This document shows, piece after piece, positions 1-7,775 of a stretch of 27,027 bases of DNA; position 1 is the stretch's first letter; the number at the start of each line of letters is the position of its first letter. Origin of the DNA: an uncultured Clostridia bacterium (GTDB taxonomy: Bacteria; Bacillota; Clostridia; Christensenellales; Aristaeellaceae); the NCBI GenBank assembly GCA_934615235.1, contig CAKTTL010000033.1, positions 1-27,027 on the forward strand. The letters are read 5' to 3'. The notes under the pieces were generated by a model. It searched no databases. It was not told the DNA's origin and worked only from the letters and a program-made list of their open reading frames with translations. Position numbers and translations under genes: made by a program.

Positions 1-10
1 TTTTTCCCCC

Positions 11-1696
11 TTACACTCTCACCTTGTTCAGCAGCGCTTCAACCTTCTGAGCAAGCGTTGCCAGCGCGCCGGGGACGAACGGCGGCACGAAGCCGGCTTC
101 GTCTAGCAGCTCGGTCCAGACCTTTTCGCCGCCCTGACGGCTCAGGCGCATGTAACGAGCGAACGCGCTGTCGTAGTCTTCCTGCGAAGCGAGGAGGAAG
201 TTGAACGCAGCCGTCTGCGCGAGACAATAGTCGATGTAGTAGAAGGGCGATTCATAGATGTGCATCTGGTACTGCCAGCGCGTACCCTTCTCGAGGTAAG
301 GCATGCCTTCGAACGAAATATGCGGACGGAACTTGCCTTCCAGCTCAAGCCAGGCTGCGTTGCGCTCGGCGGGAGTCATATCCGGGTTCTCGTAGACGAT
401 GTGCTGGAACGCGTCCACCATCGTGCCGTACGGGATAAAGGAGAACGAATCGAGTGCATGCATGAAGCGGTATTTGGCGGCGTTTTCGCCGAAGAACTTC
501 TCCATGTACGGCCAGGCGAGGAATTCCATGCTCATCGAGTGCGTTTCGGCCGTTTCCATGCCGCCGCAGCCGATCTCCAGACCGAAGCGGTTGTCCGCGC
601 ACAGATACGCGTTCAGCGCGTGACCGGCCTCGTGCGTCATCACGTCCACATCGCCGGCGGTACCGTTGAAGTTGGCGAGAATGAAGGGCTGCTTGAACTT
701 GTCGAAGTACGTGCAGTAGCCGCCGCCCCACTTGTTCTTGCGGGAATCGACGTCGAACGCTTCGTTGTCGATCATCATATCGATGAAATCGCCCGTATCC
801 TTGCCCATGGCATGATACATTTCGCGCGCGGCGGAGAAGATTTCCTCCTTGCCGAACGGCTTCGGATCGCCGCCGGGGATGATCACGCCGTCGTCATAGA
901 ACATATACTTGTCAATGCCGAGCCGCTTGGCGTTTTCCGCGCGCAAGCGCGCCACGACCGGAACGATATCCTTGAGCACATTCTCGCGGAAAACCTTCAC
1001 GCTGTCCTGATCGTAGCACAGGCGGCCCATGCGGTAGTAACCCAGCTCCACGAAGTTCTTATAGCCCATTTTCTTCGCGATGCGGTCGCGGACGTGCACG
1101 AGCTTGTCGAAAATGCCGTCCAGCGCCTCGCTGTGCGCGGCCAGGCCCTTGCCCAGCGCCTCGTAGGCCTCGCGGCGGGTGGCGCGGTCGTCGTCCTTGT
1201 AGTATTTCGCCAGCAGCGTGCGGGGCATCTTTTCGCCGCGGAATTCAAACTCCATGCCCGCCATCAGCTGCGAATATTCGCTCACGAGCTTGTTTTCTTC
1301 CACCATGTCCTCGATGATTTCCGGGGACATCGTCTTGCGTTCCACTTCAAAAGCCTTGAAAAGCAGCGGCAAAAGCGCCTTTTCCAGCTCCGCGCGGAAG
1401 GGAGAATCCAGCAGCGCTTCTTCGTATTCGATCTTGAGATTATACGCGGCGGGGCCGATCTCGTCGTAGTAATCCTTTTCGGCCACATAGAACTCGTCCA
1501 CCGTGTTGATGGAATAGCGCATATAGGAAAGCGACGCGGCCGTCTGATAATCGGTCTGCAGCGCGAGGTAGTCCTGCCGCGCGGCGAGGACTTCGTCGAC
1601 GCTCTTCGCGTTTTTCACGCGCGCGATAACGTCCTTCATCACCTTTTCAATTTCTTCCAGCGTAACGCGCCGGTAAGGCAGATCGCAAACTTTCAT
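11..1696 (-). CDS. pepF: M3 family oligoendopeptidase (PepF-like)
   Basis: Zinc metallopeptidase of the M3 (thimet/PepF) family, expected to cut short peptides in the cytoplasm. The 561-residue protein carries the zinc motif HEAGH at about residues 355-359, followed by the conserved downstream segment around residues 381-392 (ETAETHSMSMEF) that supplies the third metal ligand. A mostly helical N-terminal half precedes it, as usual for the family, and the length is normal. The open frame extends 23 codons further upstream, but I chose the ATG at 1696 because AAAGGAAG lies just before it and the extension runs through the promoter. It is the last gene of a minus-strand series after adeC, but has its own promoter at 1737-1765. 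The stop is 10 bases from the window edge, so its terminator is not visible. Confidence 0.93.
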   Translation of the reverse strand: MKVCDLPYRRVTLEEIEKVMKDVIARVKNAKSVDEVLAARQDYLALQTDYQTAASLSYMRYSINTVDEFYVAEKDYYDEIGPAAYNLKIEYEEALLDSPFRAELEKALLPLLFKAFEVERKTMSPEIIEDMVEENKLVSEYSQLMAGMEFEFRGEKMPRTLLAKYYKDDDRATRREAYEALGKGLAAHSEALDGIFDKLVHVRDRIAKKMGYKNFVELGYYRMGRLCYDQDSVKVFRENVLKDIVPVVARLRAENAKRLGIDKYMFYDDGVIIPGGDPKPFGKEEIFSAAREMYHAMGKDTGDFIDMMIDNEAFDVDSRKNKWGGGYCTYFDKFKQPFILANFNGTAGDVDVMTHEAGHALNAYLCADNRFGLEIGCGGMETAETHSMSMEFLAWPYMEKFFGENAAKYRFMHALDSFSFIPYGTMVDAFQHIVYENPDMTPAERNAAWLELEGKFRPHISFEGMPYLEKGTRWQYQMHIYESPFYYIDYCLAQTAAFNFLLASQEDYDSAFARYMRLSRQGGEKVWTELLDEAGFVPPFVPGALATLAQKVEALLNKVRV

Positions 1697-1736
1697 GGCA
1701 AAGCTTCCTTTCGTTTTTTTCAATGAGAGCGCATCC

Positions 1737-1765
1737 AATATAGCATACCCGGCCGCGAAATGCAA
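1737..1765 (-). promoter_or_regulatory. Promoter of pepF
   Basis: On the minus strand TTGCAT (1760-1765) and TATATT (1737-1742) are separated by 17 bases, with TGC directly before the -10 (extended -10). It lies in the 75-base gap after adeC, so pepF can be expressed apart from the purine genes. Confidence 0.65.
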
Positions 1766-1771
1766 ACGCGG

Positions 1772-3457
1772 TTAAACAAGTCTAAACGCGTCCACGTCCA
1801 CCACGCCCAGCGTCGTCAGCTTCCGATGCGGAATGACCGGCAAGCTCATGAACGACAGCGTCATCAGCGGGTCGATCTCGTGGCTCGCGCCGAGCGCATA
1901 GGCCGCGTCCTTCACGCGCGAAAGCGCGGCTTCGGCCTCCTCCGCGTCCAGATCGCACATCAGCCCCGCGATGGGCAGCGCCAGCTCGGCCTTCACCCTG
2001 CCGCCGTCGACGACGGCCATCCCGCCGCCGCACGCCTTCAGCGTCTCCACAGCCAGCGCCATGTCCGCGTCGTTCGTACCGGCGACGATCACGTTATGCG
2101 AATCATGCGCGACGGTCGTCGCCACTGCGCCGGATTTCAGCCCGTAGCCCTTCAAATAGCAAAGCCCGATATGGCCCGTCTCGTGGTGGCGCTCGATCAC
2201 CGCCAGCTTGACGATATCCCGCTCCGTATCGACCGCTTCGGCCCTGCCCGCGTCGGTCGTGATCAGCTCATGCGCAACCAGCCCGATCACCGGCAGCGCT
2301 TTGCCGTGCGCGTCCAGCTTCTCCGCGCTGAAATCGCCCACGCGCACCGTGCCGGAAACGGCCTTGCGGCCCGCCGCCTTCGGCTCCTCGACAGGCCGGA
2401 CGAGCTCGCCGTCCATCGCCACAAGGCTGCCGCGCTTGTAAACCGCCTCAACGGTCACGCTTTCCCGATCGGACAGCAGTACGAGATCCGCAAAATATCC
2501 GGGCGCGATCGCGCCGGTATCGCCCAGCCCGAAGCGCTGCGCAGCGTTGAACGAAGCGGCGATAAACGCATGCGCCGGGTTCGCGCCGCGCGCAATGGCG
2601 CGGCGGACGATGCGGTCGATATGCCCCTCTTCCAGCAGCTCGCCCGGGTGCACGTCGTCGCAGCAGAAAAGGCAGCGGCGGAATGAATCGCCCTGCAAAA
2701 GCGGATAGAGCGCGTCAAGGTTGCACGCGGCCGTTCCCTCGCGGATCATGATCCACTGCCCCAGACGCAGCTTCTCAAGCGCCTCCTCATAGCAGGTCGC
2801 CTCATGATCGCTGGTCACGCCCGCGCCGATATACGCGTTCAGCTGCCTGCCCGTCAGGCCCGGCGCGTGGCCGTCTACCATGCCCCCTTCAGCCAGCGCG
2901 CAGTCGATCTTCTCGAGCGTGGCAGGGTCTTCGTACAGCACGCCGGGGTAGTTCATCATCTCCGCCAGGCCGAGCACGCGCTCCTCGGTGAGGAAGTGGC
3001 GAATCGTCTCCGTGCCGAGCGCGCAGCCGTTTTCGTCAAACTGCGAGCACGGCACGCAGGAGGGCACCATGAAGAACACGTCCAGCGGCAGGCCGCGCGT
3101 AGCGCGCAGCATATACTGGATGCCGTTCTCGCCGCAGACGTTGGCGATTTCATGCGGGTCGGTCACAATCGCCGTAGTGCCGTGCGGCGCGGCGGCGCGC
3201 GCAAACTGCGCGGGCGAGAGCATGGAGCTTTCCATATGGATATGACTGTCGATAAAGCCCGGCACGACCGTCTTGCCGGCGCAGTCAATTTCAGCCTTGC
3301 CGTGATAGCGGCCGACGCCCGCCACCCGGCCGCCCGCGATGGCGATATCGCCGGTCAAAAATTCGCCGGTAAAGACGTTGAGGTATTCGACATTCTTGAG
3401 CACCAGCTCGGCGGGTTCGCTGCCCAGCGCCACGGGCAGGATGCGCTTTTGTTTCAT
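1772..3457 (-). CDS. adeC: Adenine deaminase
   Basis: Hydrolytic deamination of adenine to hypoxanthine and ammonia, a purine-salvage step in the cytoplasm. The 561-residue protein belongs to the amidohydrolase superfamily, adenine deaminase (Ade/AdeC) branch: metal-binding HIHMESS at about residues 72-78, DPHEIANVCG at 100-109, a later CCDDVHPGEL segment, and the C-terminal Ade-specific domain with VAHDSHN. Length is that of the family. The ATG at 3457 is preceded by AAGGAGG at a good distance. Upstream on the same strand is a nucleoside hydrolase, which would release free bases; together they make a nucleoside-to-hypoxanthine route. The two are separated by 239 bases that contain a repeat element and a hairpin, so co-transcription is uncertain. 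I saw no purine-riboswitch core in that gap. Confidence 0.95.
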   Translation of the reverse strand: MKQKRILPVALGSEPAELVLKNVEYLNVFTGEFLTGDIAIAGGRVAGVGRYHGKAEIDCAGKTVVPGFIDSHIHMESSMLSPAQFARAAAPHGTTAIVTDPHEIANVCGENGIQYMLRATRGLPLDVFFMVPSCVPCSQFDENGCALGTETIRHFLTEERVLGLAEMMNYPGVLYEDPATLEKIDCALAEGGMVDGHAPGLTGRQLNAYIGAGVTSDHEATCYEEALEKLRLGQWIMIREGTAACNLDALYPLLQGDSFRRCLFCCDDVHPGELLEEGHIDRIVRRAIARGANPAHAFIAASFNAAQRFGLGDTGAIAPGYFADLVLLSDRESVTVEAVYKRGSLVAMDGELVRPVEEPKAAGRKAVSGTVRVGDFSAEKLDAHGKALPVIGLVAHELITTDAGRAEAVDTERDIVKLAVIERHHETGHIGLCYLKGYGLKSGAVATTVAHDSHNVIVAGTNDADMALAVETLKACGGGMAVVDGGRVKAELALPIAGLMCDLDAEEAEAALSRVKDAAYALGASHEIDPLMTLSFMSLPVIPHRKLTTLGVVDVDAFRLV

Positions 3458-3490
3458 CCGGGTATAACCTCCTTGAGGAATTTAAAACCA

Positions 3491-3509
3491 TTCAGCGCAG
3501 GGCGCTGAA
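3491..3509. other. Short perfect hairpin upstream of adeC
   Basis: TTCAGCGC and GCGCTGAA form an 8-base-pair stem with a 3-base loop. It sits about 30 bases upstream of the adeC start, within the likely leader. There is no U-tract on the minus strand, so it is not a clear terminator; it may be an mRNA stem or an operator. Confidence 0.4.
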
Positions 3510-3533
3510 AAACGCGAAAGGCAAACGCTGCGT

Positions 3534-3699
3534 TAAGGCGATACCGCATAATTCGCGCGAAGGATGACGAGATGAATTTGCGTCGGATGCGAATTGCAGA
3601 TTTCGCAGGCGTACTGGAGGTACGTCAAGAAAGCTGCAAGCAGCAGGCGACGTAAAAGCATCCGTCAGCCTTTGCGGGACATTGTGCGGTATTGCCTTA
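3534..3699 (+). repeat. 166-bp MITE-like repeat with terminal inverted repeats, copy A
   Basis: The ends 3534-3552 and 3681-3699 are inverted repeats of each other, 17 of 19 bases matching, each bounded by TA. The interior matches, in the opposite orientation, the element at 20318-20484: for example a shared 16-base block containing GACGAGATGAATTT, a shared 18-base block containing GCGAATTGCAGATTTC, and GCATCCGTCAG near the far end. It carries no transposase. The short frame inside (starting MNLRRMRIADF) meets a stop before the end, so I do not call a gene. Size, TIRs and TA edges suggest a non-autonomous element, perhaps mobilised by an IS630/mariner-like transposase elsewhere; that last point is inference. 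Confidence 0.8.
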
Positions 3700-4641
3700 T
3701 ACTACATCGCATTCGGGAATCCCTGCCGCGGCGCGTTTTTTCTCCGCCATCGTCCGCACGGCGCGCGCAAGCAGCGCCTCCAGCGCGGCCGCGGCTTCGC
3801 CCGCGTCGCCCGCCAGACGAAGATAGCGCCGGTTGCCGCCCGCGCGGCGGGTAAAGCGCGTCACGCCGCGTTCGTCGATCGCAACCTCGCCCGGCTCGCT
3901 CCACGCAAACGGCGCCCGCGCGCCGCATACCGCCGCGGCGACCGTCTCCAGATCCCACGACGGGCGCAGCATTGTCCCGCGCGTGTGCAGGCGGTACGCC
4001 GTTTCAACCGGGCTGTCCGTGCCGCGCAGGCATTCGCCGGTCAGCACGTCCGCCAGCGCCTCGAACGGGCAGAAATCAAGCGGCCCCGCCCAGTTCTCCG
4101 CCACATACCGGGCGGACGGCACGTCCATCTCCACGTTCCATTCGGGCACAGGCGGCTCCGTTTCAAACCGCCCCGCCATGACGACCATGCGGCACACCTT
4201 CGCGCGCATCAGCGCGCCGCCCTCCTCGTCGGCGAAAAAACGCGCGATGTTCTTCATCGGGCCGATGCCGACGAACGTAACGCTCCCGTCCGGCTGACCG
4301 CGCAGGGCGCGGCAGAAAGCATCCAGCGCGTCCGGCTGCGGCGCGTCCGGCGGGTAGCCGTGCGCGAACCGTTCCGCGACGGCGGGCGTATAGCAAAGCG
4401 CCTGCCCGTCCGAAAGAAACGCCCTGTCCGCGCACGTGCCGACGGGAACGTTTACGCCGAACAGGCGGCAGATCGCGTCAATTGCGGCCAGTCCGTAAGC
4501 GCTGCCCGTGCAGTGCGTCACGCCCAGCAGCCGCGCCCGTCCCTCGCGGCAAAGCTGCAATAAAATCGCCAGCGCCGCCGTGTCGTCGCAATCCGGGCCG
4601 ATATCGGTATCGAGAAAAATCCGCGGGCTCAAGTCAGTCAT
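3697..4641 (-). CDS. Nucleoside hydrolase (IunH/Rih superfamily)
   Basis: Predicted N-glycosidase that splits nucleosides into base and ribose, acting in the cytoplasm. The 314-residue protein opens with the calcium-binding aspartate cluster DTDIGPDCDD at residues 11-20, the family hallmark in a slightly expanded form, and has the FVGIGPMKNIARF segment typical of the central fold. Substrate preference cannot be read from the sequence; its neighbour adeC suggests purine nucleosides. The ATG at 4641 follows GGAGGGGAG. The gene starts divergently from the 4756 gene across 114 bases. The stop codon TAA (3697-3699) coincides with the outer edge of repeat copy A, so the insertion may define its 3' end. 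Confidence 0.88.
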   Translation of the reverse strand: MTDLSPRIFLDTDIGPDCDDTAALAILLQLCREGRARLLGVTHCTGSAYGLAAIDAICRLFGVNVPVGTCADRAFLSDGQALCYTPAVAERFAHGYPPDAPQPDALDAFCRALRGQPDGSVTFVGIGPMKNIARFFADEEGGALMRAKVCRMVVMAGRFETEPPVPEWNVEMDVPSARYVAENWAGPLDFCPFEALADVLTGECLRGTDSPVETAYRLHTRGTMLRPSWDLETVAAAVCGARAPFAWSEPGEVAIDERGVTRFTRRAGGNRRYLRLAGDAGEAAAALEALLARAVRTMAEKKRAAAGIPECDVV

Positions 4642-4704
4642 CCGTCTCCCCTCCTGCCAGAATAATTCCCCGCCGGACGCGCTCTTTCCTTCCCCTCCGG
4701 GTTA

Positions 4705-4713
4705 TGATATAAT
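4705..4713 (+). promoter_or_regulatory. Extended -10 promoter for the 4756 operon
   Basis: TGATATAAT (4705-4713) is a perfect extended -10 (TG, one base, TATAAT). No good -35 is present 17 bases upstream, as often with this promoter type. It lies 42 bases before the start of the 4756 gene. Confidence 0.6.
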
Positions 4714-4755
4714 TTCCGTATACGCTTCATCTCTTGAAAAAGGGAGGATAGAAAA

Positions 4756-6456
4756 ATGGACGATCTGTATTTTCCGCTGCTGAAAAGCTGGTGCGACCGG
4801 CTGATCGAGCTGCAGGTTCGGGATACGGGCGTAAAGGAGCTGGACGGCGGCATTCTCTGCCCCGCCTGCCACGTCATTCATGGCCGCTGCCCGGACGCGA
4901 TTTACCCGATGATGTATCTGGCGGACGCGACGGGCGAGGAAAAATACCTTGCCGCCGCACGGAAGCTCTTTACGTGGCAGCAGAACATGCTCACCGACGA
5001 GGGCAGCGTCTACAACGACGGCAACTCCGACTGGCAGGGAATCACCGTTTTCGCCGCCATTTCGCTTTGCGAAGCGCTCTCCCATCACGGCGGCCTTCTC
5101 ACGGCCGGCGAGCGCGCGCAGTGGACGGCCCGGCTCGAAGCAATGTGCGGCTGGCTCTGCCGCACGCTGGACGAAAACTATCCCACCAACATCAACTACC
5201 CGGCCACGAACGCCGCGGCGATGGCTCTGGCCGGAAAATATCTCGCCAGGGACGAATGGCTCGCCTGCGCGCGCCGTCTGGCCGGCTTCGCCATGACGCA
5301 TTTCACCCGCGAAGGCTTCCTGCGCGGCGAAGGCAAGCCGCGCGAGGGTCGCTCTCCCCGCGGCTGCTATCCGGTCGATATCGGGTATAACGTCGAGGAA
5401 TCCGTGCCGGCGCTGGTCAAATGCGCGCTGGCGCTGGGCGACGGGGAAATGCTCGAAAAGCTCAGGGAGATTCTGCGCCTGCAGCTGAACTATTTCCTGC
5501 CCGACGGCGGCTGGAACAACAGCTTCGGCACGCGCAGCAACAAATGGACCTACTGGGGCAGCCGCACCTCGGACGGCTGTCAGGGCGCGTACGCGCTGCT
5601 GGGAAACGACGAGCCGCTCTTTGCCGAAACGGCGCGCCGCAACACCGCGCTCATGCGCCGCTGCACGCATGACGGTCTGCTCTACGGCGGCCCGGAATAC
5701 TTTGAAAACGGCGAACCCGCCTGCGTGCATCATACCTTCACCCATGCCAACGCGCTGACCGCCGCGCTCGAAGCGGGGCTGAGCGACGCGTCGGCCGAAC
5801 TCCCCTGCGACGCGGACGGTTTCTCCGCCGCGCACGATGAAGACGTCGATACCTGGCGCATCACGGCGGGCCCCTGGCGCGCGACGGTAACGGGCTATGA
5901 TTACGCCGTCTCCGTCGGCCACGCCACGGGCGGCACGCTGAGCCTCCTGTGGCACAGGGAGGCAGGGCCCGTGCTTCTTTCTTCGGTGCTCGATTACCGC
6001 CTCGTCGAGCCGCACAACATGCAGCTGACGCTCCAGCGCAGGCGCCATCGCCCGCTCACCCCGCGCGTCGAGTATATTCGGGACGGCGTGCGCTACGCGC
6101 AGTGCTACGACGTACACGCTTCCATCTCCGTCCGCACGGAGGGCGAAACCGTCTGGGCGGACGTTTCCGCCGCACTGGTCGACGCCGCGCAGGCTCCGCT
6201 TGCCGAAGGCGCGTTCGTCTCCCTGCGCTACGGCTTCTGCCCGGACTGCACGGTTATTGCGGGCAGGGTTTTCGGCGCGTGCGCCGAAAAAGCACGTCTC
6301 GTCCTGCCCGTCATTGCAAAGGACGCGCGCGTGGAAAGCGAAACCCTCTGCGGCGATCCGGAACCGATTTTCTTCCTCACAGGCGGTTTCGGCGCAAGGG
6401 AATATCTCGTCGCGCCCGATGAAAGCGGCGAATTCCGCGCCGTAATCCGCGTATAA
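4756..6456 (+). CDS. Probable six-hairpin-fold carbohydrate-active enzyme (lyase or hydrolase)
   Basis: A 566-residue protein that I cannot place in a named family. The first 340 or so residues read like an (alpha/alpha) toroid of helical hairpins, as in unsaturated-glycoside hydrolases and in polysaccharide lyases. They contain aromatic- and polar-rich blocks that look like an active cleft: VYNDGNSDWQGITVF (about 85-99), NINYPATNAA (145-154), DIGYNVEESVPALV (208-221), NNSFGTR and YWGSRTSDGC (254-275) and HHTFTHANAL (325-334). Residues about 350-566 look beta-rich, recalling the C-terminal sheet of heparinase- and alginate-lyase-type enzymes. No signal peptide is visible, so it should be cytoplasmic and act on imported fragments. 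The ATG follows AGGGAGG. Endonuclease III follows after 15 bases. A lyase or a hydrolase role is inference. Confidence 0.6.
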   Translation: MDDLYFPLLKSWCDRLIELQVRDTGVKELDGGILCPACHVIHGRCPDAIYPMMYLADATGEEKYLAAARKLFTWQQNMLTDEGSVYNDGNSDWQGITVFAAISLCEALSHHGGLLTAGERAQWTARLEAMCGWLCRTLDENYPTNINYPATNAAAMALAGKYLARDEWLACARRLAGFAMTHFTREGFLRGEGKPREGRSPRGCYPVDIGYNVEESVPALVKCALALGDGEMLEKLREILRLQLNYFLPDGGWNNSFGTRSNKWTYWGSRTSDGCQGAYALLGNDEPLFAETARRNTALMRRCTHDGLLYGGPEYFENGEPACVHHTFTHANALTAALEAGLSDASAELPCDADGFSAAHDEDVDTWRITAGPWRATVTGYDYAVSVGHATGGTLSLLWHREAGPVLLSSVLDYRLVEPHNMQLTLQRRRHRPLTPRVEYIRDGVRYAQCYDVHASISVRTEGETVWADVSAALVDAAQAPLAEGAFVSLRYGFCPDCTVIAGRVFGACAEKARLVLPVIAKDARVESETLCGDPEPIFFLTGGFGAREYLVAPDESGEFRAVIRV

Positions 6457-6471
6457 AAAGGAGCTGCAGCC

Positions 6472-7107
6472 GTGAATACAAACGAACAGATTCTTGCCGA
6501 ACTCGCGCGCCTCTACCCGGACGCGCGGCCGGAGCTGAATTTTTCCAACCCGTTCGAAACGCTTGTTTCCGTCATGCTCTCGGCACAATGCACCGATAAG
6601 CAGGTCAACAAAGTGACGGAAAAGCTTTTCCCGCTCTTTCCCAACGCGTTCGCCATCGCCCGCCTCACGCCGGACGAGCTGCGCCCGTATATCGCCTCCT
6701 GCGGCTTCAAAAGCAAGGCCGACAACATCGTCGCCACCTGCCGCATCCTCGTGGAGAAATACGACGGCCAGGTGCCCCGGACGATGGAAGAGCTGACCGC
6801 GCTGCCCGGCGTAGGCCGCAAGACCGCCAACGTCGTCATGGCCAACGCCTTCGGCATCCCAACCATCGCCGTCGATACGCACGTTTTCCGCGTGAGCAAC
6901 CGGCTGGGGCTCGCGCACGCCAGGGACGTGCTGGAAACGGAAAAGCAGCTGATGCAGGTTGTTCCGCGCGAGGACTGGATCGCCGCGCACCACTGGCTTA
7001 TTTTCCACGGCCGCCGCGTGTGCGCCGCGCGCAAGCCCGCCTGCGACGCCTGCACGCTCGCGCCGCTTTGCGAATCCTTCAACAGGAAGGGAGAAGATAC
7101 GAAATGA
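6472..7107 (+). CDS. nth: Endonuclease III, DNA glycosylase/AP lyase
   Basis: Base-excision repair enzyme that removes oxidised pyrimidines and nicks abasic sites. The 211-residue protein has every family mark: the helix-hairpin-helix LPGVGRKTAN (111-120) with catalytic Lys117, the catalytic Asp135 in VDTHVFRV, and a C-terminal 4Fe-4S site C184-x6-C191-x2-C194-x5-C200. The start is a GTG preceded by AAAGGAG, 15 bases after the stop of the upstream enzyme gene, so it is probably co-transcribed from the promoter at 4705. Its last codon overlaps the next gene (ATGA). Confident call. Confidence 0.97.
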   Translation: MNTNEQILAELARLYPDARPELNFSNPFETLVSVMLSAQCTDKQVNKVTEKLFPLFPNAFAIARLTPDELRPYIASCGFKSKADNIVATCRILVEKYDGQVPRTMEELTALPGVGRKTANVVMANAFGIPTIAVDTHVFRVSNRLGLAHARDVLETEKQLMQVVPREDWIAAHHWLIFHGRRVCAARKPACDACTLAPLCESFNRKGEDTK

Positions 7108-7385
7108 CGGGCGTCTCCCCCATCGTTTTCATCGCGCTCGCCGCAATGAACGCGCTCACCTTCGCGCTTTACGGCATCGACAAATCCAGAGCCCGCCGCG
7201 GCGCATGGCGCATCCGCGAATCGACGCTGCTGGGGACGGCGGCGTGTTTCGGCGCGCTGGGCGCGCTGTTGGGCATGTACGTGTTCCATCACAAAACAAA
7301 GCACCGCGCCTTCGCGCTGGGCGTGCCCGCGCTGCTGCTCGTGCAGGCCGTCCTGCTGGCGGCGCTGCTCTTCCGGGGACGCTGA
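7104..7385 (+). CDS. DUF1294 family small membrane protein
   Basis: A 93-residue protein with a hydrophobic N-terminal helix, then the DUF1294 signature YGIDKSRARRGAWRI, a glycine/alanine-rich second helix (GALGALLGMYVFHHKTKH) and a third helix close to the C-terminus. Function of the family is unknown; it is an inner-membrane protein. The ATG overlaps the nth stop codon (ATGA), which implies translational coupling; AAGGGAG lies upstream inside nth. The open frame continues 28 codons upstream of this ATG, but that part lies inside nth and lacks the family pattern. Confidence 0.85.
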   Translation: MTGVSPIVFIALAAMNALTFALYGIDKSRARRGAWRIRESTLLGTAACFGALGALLGMYVFHHKTKHRAFALGVPALLLVQAVLLAALLFRGR

Positions 7386-7437
7386 CCCCGAAAAAGTGCG
7401 GATTTGAGAAAAAGAGAAAGTTTTTTCAAAAAAGGTG

Positions 7438-7466
7438 TTGACAAAAGTTTCTTACCGTGGTATTAT
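7438..7466 (+). promoter_or_regulatory. Promoter of tRNA-Arg
   Basis: TTGACA (7438-7443), a 17-base spacer, TATTAT (7461-7466). The -10 ends 17 bases before the mature tRNA start, so the 5' leader would be about 10 bases. Confidence 0.85.
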
Positions 7467-7483
7467 ATCATTCGTTCCGGTGA

Positions 7484-7557
7484 GCGCCCCTAGCTCAGCT
7501 GGATAGAGTGTTTGACTACGAATCAAAAGGTCGTGGGTTCGAATCCCGCGGGGCGCG
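7484..7557 (+). tRNA. tRNA-Arg (anticodon ACG)
   Basis: A complete cloverleaf of 74 bases. Acceptor GCGCCCC pairs with GGGGCGC (7550-7556), D-arm GCTC...GAGT, anticodon arm TTTGA-CTACGAA-TCAAA with anticodon ACG, and T-arm GTGGG-TTCGAAT-CCCGC. The discriminator base is G and the CCA end is not encoded. Anticodon ACG (wobble A normally edited to inosine) reads CGU, CGC and CGA. It stands alone with its own promoter and terminator. Confidence 0.97.
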
Positions 7558-7564
7558 CTGAACG

Positions 7565-7602
7565 AAAAGCCTTGAAACCGTTGCGTTTCAAGGCTTTTCA
7601 TT
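7565..7602 (+). terminator. Intrinsic terminator after tRNA-Arg
   Basis: A 14-base-pair perfect stem (7565-7578 with 7585-7598), loop CGTTGC, ending in TTTTCATTTT. Its 5' half begins seven bases after the tRNA 3' end. Confidence 0.88.
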
Positions 7603-7702
7603 TTCTCTGCTTTCACGCCGCATAATTCAGCGCGCCAGCGCGCAAAAATTTCAAGCAGCCTCCCCGTCTTGTGAGATTGGCGCCTGCAGCGTGTGAATCA
7701 GC

Positions 7703-7739
7703 AAAAAAGCCGGCTCTTCCCTCTCGGAATTGCCGGCTT
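7703..7739 (-). terminator. Terminator of the second sugar ABC operon
   Basis: Read on the minus strand, AAGCCGGC and GCCGGCTT form a stem with further pairing (ATTCC with GGGAA) inside, followed by six T. It lies 36 bases after the stop of the permease gene at 7776. The rest of 7603-7702 shows nothing I can assign. Confidence 0.85.
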
Positions 7740-7775
7740 ATATTGTTTCAGCAGTAACTTTTCCGCGCAGGTTTT

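Noticed and set aside
260..1726. 488-codon open frame on the plus strand
   Set aside because: Antisense to pepF, with no ribosome binding site.
3458..3696. Possible purine riboswitch before adeC
   Set aside because: I looked for the conserved purine-aptamer core and the flanking P1 stem and did not see them; the interval is filled by the repeat and an 8-base-pair stem.
4702..7008. 768-codon open frame on the minus strand
   Set aside because: It lies antisense to the six-hairpin enzyme and nth, both of which have ribosome binding sites and family motifs. GC-rich third positions keep the opposite frame open. The translation is Arg/Ala/Gly-rich without domain character.
7484..7557. tRNA-Arg as an attachment site of an integrated element
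   Set aside because: No integrase is nearby and I see no repeat of the tRNA 3' end in the window.
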